Positions 5,652-9,576 of a stretch of DNA of 9,576 nt are shown here, piece after piece (within the stretch, counting starts at the first letter, position 1; each line of letters begins with the position of its first letter). The notes beneath the pieces are model-generated. The model had not been told where the DNA came from and searched no databases. It saw only the letters and a program-made list of their open reading frames with translations. Source of the stretch: Candidatus Sediminicultor tertius (GTDB lineage: Bacteria > Atribacterota > Phoenicimicrobiia > Phoenicimicrobiales > Phoenicimicrobiaceae); contig DPXH01000133.1 of the NCBI GenBank assembly GCA_003527405.1, positions 7,121 to 16,696 of the forward strand, in the 5' to 3' direction. The translations under genes were made by a program, and so were the position numbers.

Positions 5652-7461
5652 GTTCCACCTCTGATATTTTAATAACGTCCAAGTCTAATTCTATCAGTTT
5701 ATCCTTTAACGGTACTCCTTTTTTGCTCCAGCCCCTGCATTCATAGTAATCATCCAGCGCCTTTTCAAATTCATCTCTGGATAAAGTTATCTCCTTTTTC
5801 CCATTAATTTCCATTGGTAAAAATAATTTGTCTTCAAATATTCTAGTCGGTAAATTATCATCCTTTCTAGACAATCCCTCACGTAGATTGAAAAGTCTTA
5901 TCAGGTTCCATATTCTTTCCCCCGTTTTTAAGTAATCGTTCCATTTTAAATCTATTCCAGTGGAATACCTAAGGGCATTTAAAACATCTTCCGTTTTAAA
6001 AGGAAGAAAATCGCACAAAACTAGTGAATACTCAATGGCTTTTTCATCCTGAACATCCTTTATAAATTGGACATTATCTTCGAAAGAAAATTTTTTAAGA
6101 ACTCCTTCTATTTCTAATCCAACAGTCCATGCTCTTTGGTGACACCCACCTCTGTCTGAAGTGGCATATGCTAAAGCCATTCCCCATGAATGTCTGGGTT
6201 CGTACCCCGGCAGTTCTAATCCCTTAACATGCATAGCGAATTTATATGTTTCTTCTCCTATTATTTCTGAAGCCCTTTTTACACCTTCAGACATAATCTT
6301 ACCCAGATTTTTTCTATATGCAATTTCTTTGATTAGATCTCTTTGTCCCTGTGAATCACCAAAACGGGGGGCATCCTTTAGAATTCCTCTTTCGGCACAT
6401 TCCATTGCAAATCCTATAACATTTCCTGTAGATATAGTATCTAATCCCAGATCGTTACATATATGAACAGCTTGAGCTACTTCTTCAATATCTTTTATTC
6501 CGTTATTACTCCCCAGTAGCGCAATACTTTCATATTCTACCTTTACTTCTACATCATTTAATCCTAATATTTTACCGCATCTTATTGGACAATTAAAACA
6601 GGTTACGTTTCTTTTTACTAGTTTATTCATATATAATGAATATAATTTTTCACCATTTTCGATAAATCCTTGCTGAAAGTTTCGTGTAGGTAAATATCCG
6701 TATTCATTCATAGGTTTAATCCAATAAGAAGTTCCAAACTTTGTCCTTTTAGGTACAAATGAATCGCTTTTAATTTTTTCAAGAGCAGCTCTACCAACCT
6801 TCCTAAATTTTTCTTCATCATAATATTTTATTTTTTGTGAACCTCTAATTGTAATAGCCTTAATATTTTTTGAGCCCATAACAGCACCTAAACCTGCCCG
6901 ACCTGCTATTCCTGCCCTTTGAATATCATCGTCTTTGTCCATCATTATACTTGAAATCTTAACTAAATTTTCTCCTGCAGGTCCAATACAGGCAATATGT
7001 GCTTGTCTGTTTGTTATTTCCCTTAATTTATCAATAGTTTTACCAACAGGTAATCCCCAAATTTCCTTTGCATTTTTAATCTCTATTTTATTATCATTTA
7101 TCCATATATATTTAGGCTTTGGACTTCTTCCTTTTATGATAATACCGTCATAACCTGCTCTCCTCAATTCATTACCGAAATTCCCCCCGGCATGAGAATC
7201 AGCGTAAATACCCGTAAGGGGAGATTTGCTGACAACAACAAATCTTCCTGATGTTGGAAAGGTTGTAGCTGTCAAAGGTCCTGTTAAAAAAATCAAAGGA
7301 TTTTGAGGGGACAAAGGATTTTCGCCCCCTTTTAGAAGTTGATACAATAAATAAGCTCCTAAACCTTTCCCACCAATAAAAGATTCTATTATTAAACGGT
7401 TGACTCTCTCAACCTTAATTTTTTCAGTTGTTAAATCTATATTTATAATTTTTCCGAACAT
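5632..7461 (-). CDS. aor: Aldehyde:ferredoxin oxidoreductase family, tungstopterin enzyme, 609 aa
   Basis: Oxidises an aldehyde to a carboxylic acid with ferredoxin-type acceptors, using a tungsten bis-pterin and one [4Fe-4S] cluster. The N-terminal domain (about 1-205) contains GGKGLGAYLLYQLL, TGPLTATTFPTSGRF, SKSPLTGIYADSHAGG and RAGIAGRAGLGAVMGSKN. The cluster ligands are C288-x2-C291-x3-C295 (VTCFNCPIRCGK) and a distant C483 (VLCDF). The first three have the same numbers as in the Pyrococcus furiosus enzyme. Pterin contacts NDLGLDTISTGN and YATSDRGGCHQRAW are present. Length is typical. I chose the ATG at 7459-7461, nine bases after AAGGAG; a TTG one codon earlier is also open. The promoter (7534-7562) and an operator-like palindrome lie upstream, and an iron-sulfur flavoprotein gene overlaps the end. 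The family also includes formaldehyde and glyceraldehyde-3-phosphate enzymes, so the substrate is open. Confidence 0.93.
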   Translation of the reverse strand: MFGKIINIDLTTEKIKVERVNRLIIESFIGGKGLGAYLLYQLLKGGENPLSPQNPLIFLTGPLTATTFPTSGRFVVVSKSPLTGIYADSHAGGNFGNELRRAGYDGIIIKGRSPKPKYIWINDNKIEIKNAKEIWGLPVGKTIDKLREITNRQAHIACIGPAGENLVKISSIMMDKDDDIQRAGIAGRAGLGAVMGSKNIKAITIRGSQKIKYYDEEKFRKVGRAALEKIKSDSFVPKRTKFGTSYWIKPMNEYGYLPTRNFQQGFIENGEKLYSLYMNKLVKRNVTCFNCPIRCGKILGLNDVEVKVEYESIALLGSNNGIKDIEEVAQAVHICNDLGLDTISTGNVIGFAMECAERGILKDAPRFGDSQGQRDLIKEIAYRKNLGKIMSEGVKRASEIIGEETYKFAMHVKGLELPGYEPRHSWGMALAYATSDRGGCHQRAWTVGLEIEGVLKKFSFEDNVQFIKDVQDEKAIEYSLVLCDFLPFKTEDVLNALRYSTGIDLKWNDYLKTGERIWNLIRLFNLREGLSRKDDNLPTRIFEDKLFLPMEINGKKEITLSRDEFEKALDDYYECRGWSKKGVPLKDKLIELDLDVIKISEVEHVNIRN

Positions 7462-7501
7462 CAAAATTATCTCCTTCTGTCTACATATATTATTTATCTA
7501 C

Positions 7502-7523
7502 CTACTCATCATATGATGAGTAG
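7502..7523. promoter_or_regulatory. 22-bp perfect palindrome, putative operator of the aldehyde oxidoreductase operon
   Basis: CTACTCATCAT is followed directly by its reverse complement ATGATGAGTAG with no spacer. It lies about 4 to 25 bases downstream of the predicted transcription start of the minus-strand promoter and about 40 bases before the ATG. This position suits a repressor site. It could also act as a hairpin at the 5' end of the mRNA. No regulator gene is in the window. Confidence 0.65.
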
Positions 7524-7533
7524 TATTTTTGTT

Positions 7534-7562
7534 ATTTTAAACTATAAATAATTTAATGTCAA
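7534..7562 (-). promoter_or_regulatory. Sigma-70-type promoter of the aldehyde oxidoreductase-flavoprotein operon
   Basis: On the minus strand a perfect TTGACA (7557-7562) is followed after exactly 17 bases by TAAAAT (7534-7539). The predicted start is near 7527, giving a leader of about 65 nt that contains the 7502-7523 palindrome and AAGGAG. Confidence 0.8.
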
Positions 7563-7589
7563 ATAATTTAATAATTTCAACAAAATTTT

Positions 7590-7618
7590 TTGACTTTTTT
7601 TGAAATATATGCTATGTT
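7590..7618 (+). promoter_or_regulatory. Sigma-70-type promoter with extended -10 for the lysine riboswitch-lysA transcript
   Basis: TTGACT (7590-7595), 17 bases, TATGTT (7613-7618), preceded by TGC (an extended -10 TGn). Transcription should begin near 7625, about 30 bases before the aptamer. It is back to back with the minus-strand promoter; the two -35 boxes are 27 bases apart. Confidence 0.75.
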
Positions 7619-7654
7619 ATTAAAAATTTAATATTTATACCTCACTTTTTTCTT

Positions 7655-7845
7655 AAGTGAGGTAGAGGCGCGAGTAATAATCAGTACTGGTGATGAGATG
7701 AGCATCTTTGATTCGCCAGGAAAGGTATTCTCGCCGAAGCGTAAAGATAACAGCTCTAATCTTTATGCTGGGTTTATGGTGAAAAGCCATAAGACTGTCA
7801 TCAGAAATTTTACCCTGATTTCTGATGGAGCGCTATCTCATCTGA
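7655..7845 (+). promoter_or_regulatory. Lysine riboswitch (L box) aptamer
   Basis: Cis-acting mRNA leader that binds lysine. The conserved blocks appear in order: GAGGTAGAGGCGCGA, AGTA, GCCGAAGC, GCTGG, AAGACTGTCA and GGAGCGCTATCTCATC. All five helices can be drawn. P1: GTGAGGTAG (7657-7665) with CTATCTCAT (7833-7841). P2b: CTGGTGA with TCGCCAG. P3: AGCGTAAAGAT with ATCTTTATGCT. P4: TTATGG with CCATAA. P5: CATCAGAAAT with ATTTCTGATG. The downstream gene is lysA, a usual target of this class. The open frames across this stretch are not genes. Confidence 0.95.
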
Positions 7846-7909
7846 TGAGAAAAATGGGAATAAATTTAATTGTTAGATTAATTTCAGGCAATTGATGGGC
7901 ATAGCGTTT
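7828..7909 (+). promoter_or_regulatory. Antiterminator of the lysine riboswitch (P1 3' strand with terminator loop)
   Basis: CGCTATCTCATC (7831-7842), which contains the 3' strand of P1, is complementary to GATGGGCATAGCG (7894-7906) with a single bulged C at 7900. Three further weak pairs extend it to 7828 and 7909. The pairing uses bases needed by both P1 and the terminator. Lysine-stabilised P1 would therefore free the terminator, and lysine shortage would favour read-through into lysA. Confidence 0.75.
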
Positions 7910-7925
7910 ATCAATTGCCTTTTTT
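7886..7925 (+). terminator. Intrinsic terminator of the lysine riboswitch expression platform
   Basis: Perfect 11-bp stem AGGCAATTGAT (7886-7896) / ATCAATTGCCT (7910-7920) with a 13-base loop, followed by a run of six T (7920-7925). It lies 45 bases after the aptamer, as expected for transcription attenuation. Confidence 0.92.
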
Positions 7926-7937
7926 ATTTAGTAAACT

Positions 7938-7955
7938 ACCGCCTTCTAAGGCGGT
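7938..7955. repeat. Short GC-rich palindrome in the lysA leader
   Basis: ACCGCCTT (7938-7945), CT, AAGGCGGT (7948-7955), then GGCTTTT. The hairpin resembles terminal hairpins of IS200/IS605-type elements, but no transposase or second end is present, so that origin is only a possibility. It could also act as a second, weaker terminator. A further inverted repeat, TACAGAAA (7962-7969) / TTTCTGTA (7981-7988), follows directly. Confidence 0.6.
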
Positions 7956-8036
7956 GGCTTTTACAGAAAAATATTATATCTTTCTGTACGTGATGCGGAA
8001 CCATAAACAAGGACGTGTACAATACGCCTTTACAGT

Positions 8037-8067
8037 GATGGATTCCCGCTTTCGCGGGAATGACATA
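8037..8067. repeat. REP-like palindromic repeat (ATTCCCGC-TTTC-GCGGGAAT)
   Basis: The stem ATTCCCGC (8042-8049) / GCGGGAAT (8054-8061) with loop TTTC, flanked by GATGG and TGACA, is a well-known type of dispersed palindrome in many bacterial genomes. On the minus strand it translates as VIPAKAGI, a frequent phantom peptide in annotations. The tail GGAATGACATA (8057-8067) is repeated at 8075-8085. Confidence 0.85.
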
Positions 8068-8146
8068 AGGTGTAGGAATGACATATTGGCAAATTAAATA
8101 TGGCTGGCAGATTGAATTAACTCGCAACTTGCCATTGTAATCTAAA

Positions 8147-8182
8147 ACTAAATACTAACGACCAACGACTAACGGCTATTTT
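8147..8182. repeat. 7-bp-period repeat tract upstream of lysA
   Basis: ACTAAAT, ACTAACG, ACCAACG, ACTAACG and GCTATTT follow in register with a 7-bp period, ending just before the lysA ribosome binding site. It shares words with the tracts at 3025-3090. The rest of the 7926-8194 leader holds the two palindromic elements listed separately and no gene. Confidence 0.7.
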
Positions 8183-8194
8183 AAGGAGGAATTA

Positions 8195-9532
8195 ATGAAT
8201 AATCAAAATAAAATAACACCTGGTTTCAATCGGGAGGGTTTTTCCCTAAATAAATCCGGAAATTTAGAGTTTGACCGATGTGAGCTTATAAAATTAGCCC
8301 AAAAATATGGAACCCCCTGCTATATTTTTTCTGAAAATATAATTAGAAAAAAATGTCGGCAATATGTTAATGCATTTTCTGAAAGAAATGTTACTTTCGA
8401 AATGCTATATGCCGGGAAGGCTTTCTTAGTTAAAGCTATGAGCAATATTTTAAAAGAAGAGGGTTTCAGCCTGGATGTTTCTTCTGGAGGAGAATTATAT
8501 ACTGCCCTTTCAGCAGGATTCCCTCCGGAAAAAATATTTTTCCATGGAAATAATAAATCCAAAGAGGAAATAGAATTCGCTCTTAAAGAAAAAGTTGGCA
8601 CCATGATGGTGGATAGTGAATATGAACTCGACTTGATTAATCAGATTGCAGAAAGTTTAAATACAAAAGTGGGAATAATTCTCCGGGTAACACCGGGGAT
8701 AGACACTCATACCCATAAACATATTCAAACTGGCCAGGTAGATTCAAAATTTGGAATCAGTATTAACCGGGTACCCGATTTTATAAAAAAAGTTTTATCC
8801 AAAGAACACATTAGCTATAATGGTTTGCATTTTCATCTTGGCTCACAAATTTTTGATCTATCTCCTTATGTTCTCGCTATTAAAGAGATGGTAAAGCTGA
8901 TAAGAAAGATAAAAGACCTCGAGGAGACTGATACGCTGAATTTAAATTTAGGTGGAGGATTGGGGGTGAAATACTTAGAATCTGACTTGCCTCCTTCTAT
9001 AGAAAATTTTGTAAATTTAATTGTCGATAATCTTACAAAAGAGATAAGAAAAAATAATTTAATTATGCCTAAAATATTGATAGAGCCAGGCAGGTCTATT
9101 GTAGCTGAAGCAGGCATTACTCTTTATACTATCGGCAATATAAAAGAAATACCGGGGGTTAGAAAATATCTCATTGTGGATGGCGGAATGACCGATAACC
9201 CTCGGCCTATCCTTTATGAGGCAAAATATGAAGCAGTTTTAGTAAATAAGATAAATAGCAGCCTACCCAAGGAAGTAGTGACCATTGCCGGAAAATGCTG
9301 TGAATCGGGAGATATTTTGATTAAAGATTTAAAACTACCTTCGGCTTCTCCGGGAGACCTTTTGGCAATATTTACTACCGGGGCTTATCATTATTCCATG
9401 TCAAGCAATTATAATCGACTCCCTCGACCAGCAGTTATCCTGGTAAACCAAGGAAAAGATGATGTAATAGTAAAAAGAGAAACTTATGCTGATATAATAA
9501 GAAATGATATTATACCAGGGTATTTTAAATAA
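8195..9532 (+). CDS. lysA: Diaminopimelate decarboxylase, 445 aa
   Basis: PLP enzyme that decarboxylates meso-diaminopimelate to L-lysine, the last step of lysine synthesis, in the cytoplasm. It has the alanine-racemase-type barrel followed by a beta domain. The PLP lysine is K75 in YAGKA. HFHLGSQI (213-219 region), GGGLGVKY (253-260) and EPGRSIVAEAG (297-307) are the cofactor and barrel motifs. CCESGDIL (368-375) supplies the catalytic cysteine from the partner subunit of the dimer, and GAYHYSMSSNYNR (396-408) carries the PLP-contact tyrosine Y398. Length is slightly over the usual 410-430, through a longer N-terminus. The ATG follows AAGGAGG (8183-8189) by five bases. It is controlled by the lysine riboswitch and terminator at 7655-7925, which fits feedback control by its product. 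Another gene starts 24 bases later. No odd residues seen. Confidence 0.96.
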   Translation: MNNQNKITPGFNREGFSLNKSGNLEFDRCELIKLAQKYGTPCYIFSENIIRKKCRQYVNAFSERNVTFEMLYAGKAFLVKAMSNILKEEGFSLDVSSGGELYTALSAGFPPEKIFFHGNNKSKEEIEFALKEKVGTMMVDSEYELDLINQIAESLNTKVGIILRVTPGIDTHTHKHIQTGQVDSKFGISINRVPDFIKKVLSKEHISYNGLHFHLGSQIFDLSPYVLAIKEMVKLIRKIKDLEETDTLNLNLGGGLGVKYLESDLPPSIENFVNLIVDNLTKEIRKNNLIMPKILIEPGRSIVAEAGITLYTIGNIKEIPGVRKYLIVDGGMTDNPRPILYEAKYEAVLVNKINSSLPKEVVTIAGKCCESGDILIKDLKLPSASPGDLLAIFTTGAYHYSMSSNYNRLPRPAVILVNQGKDDVIVKRETYADIIRNDIIPGYFK

Positions 9533-9555
9533 GAAAATATATAAAGGTGATATTT

Positions 9556-9576
9556 ATGAGAATAATAGTAAAATTT
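9556..9576 (+). CDS. Start of a downstream gene (partial, MRIIVKF...)
   Basis: Seven codons from an ATG with AAAGGTGAT upstream, cut off by the window end. The 24-bp gap after lysA implies the same operon. Beginnings of this kind occur in aspartate kinase (KFGG follows) and could also fit diaminopimelate epimerase, both lysine-pathway enzymes. Seven residues are too few to choose. Confidence 0.6.

Noticed and set aside
7462..7464. TTG as start of the aldehyde oxidoreductase
   Set aside because: The adjacent ATG has the better spacing of nine bases to AAGGAG and reproduces the family cysteine numbering.
7698..7895. 65-residue plus-strand open frame
   Set aside because: It lies wholly within the lysine riboswitch, whose helices explain the sequence.
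7938..7988. Remnant of an IS200/IS605 element
   Set aside because: Only a hairpin resembling such ends is present; no transposase, TnpB fragment or second end was found, so it is listed only as a palindrome.
7936..8127. 63-residue minus-strand open frame containing VIPAKAGI
   Set aside because: The peptide is the known translation artefact of the REP-like palindrome at 8042-8061. There is no ribosome site and the frame lies in the lysA leader.

Overview
The window is AT-rich bacterial DNA, probably from a strict anaerobe. It carries a tungstopterin-type aldehyde:ferredoxin oxidoreductase, an iron-sulfur flavoprotein, acetate kinase and a lysine riboswitch. Strong AGGAGG-type ribosome binding sites and TTGACA/TATAAT-like promoters indicate a bacterium and not an archaeon. 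The heptad-type intergenic repeats together with these genes would suit an uncultured fermentative lineage such as Atribacterota, but that placement is inference and weakly supported.

Minus-strand block, read right to left from about 7560 to 35. (i) A promoter at 7534-7562 with an operator-like palindrome just past the predicted start drives an aldehyde:ferredoxin oxidoreductase gene (7461-5632). This overlaps a flavodoxin-fold iron-sulfur flavoprotein gene (5651-5049). (ii) A decayed stretch (about 4560-5048) holds the last 51 codons of a phosphotransacetylase gene, an unidentified protein-like fragment and a palindrome. (iii) Acetate kinase (4543-3200) has every active-site residue but no usable ATG in frame. 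It must start at an ATT codon, or else the gene or the sequence has a one-base shift at its 5' end. (iv) A 441-bp gap is filled with 7-bp-period degenerate repeats and the promoter of the next operon. (v) A two-gene operon encodes a glycine/sarcosine/D-amino-acid oxidase-type FAD enzyme (2758-1517) and a sodium:solute symporter (1465-35), probably uptake and oxidation of an amine or imino acid.

Plus-strand block. A divergent promoter (7590-7618) starts a leader with a complete lysine riboswitch (7655-7845), an intrinsic terminator (7886-7925) and an antiterminator that can be traced base by base. About 270 nt of palindromic and heptad repeat sequence separates the terminator from lysA (diaminopimelate decarboxylase, 8195-9532). 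A further gene begins at 9556 and runs off the window; it is probably part of the same lysine-regulated operon.

Functional picture: aldehyde oxidation with ferredoxin or flavoprotein as electron carrier, substrate-level ATP formation through acetate kinase (with its usual partner gene reduced to a remnant here), an amine/imino-acid oxidation module, and lysine synthesis under riboswitch attenuation. No CRISPR array, transposase, tRNA or rRNA was seen. The most notable items are the acetate kinase start anomaly beside the phosphotransacetylase remnant, the well-resolved riboswitch switch, and the heptad repeats.
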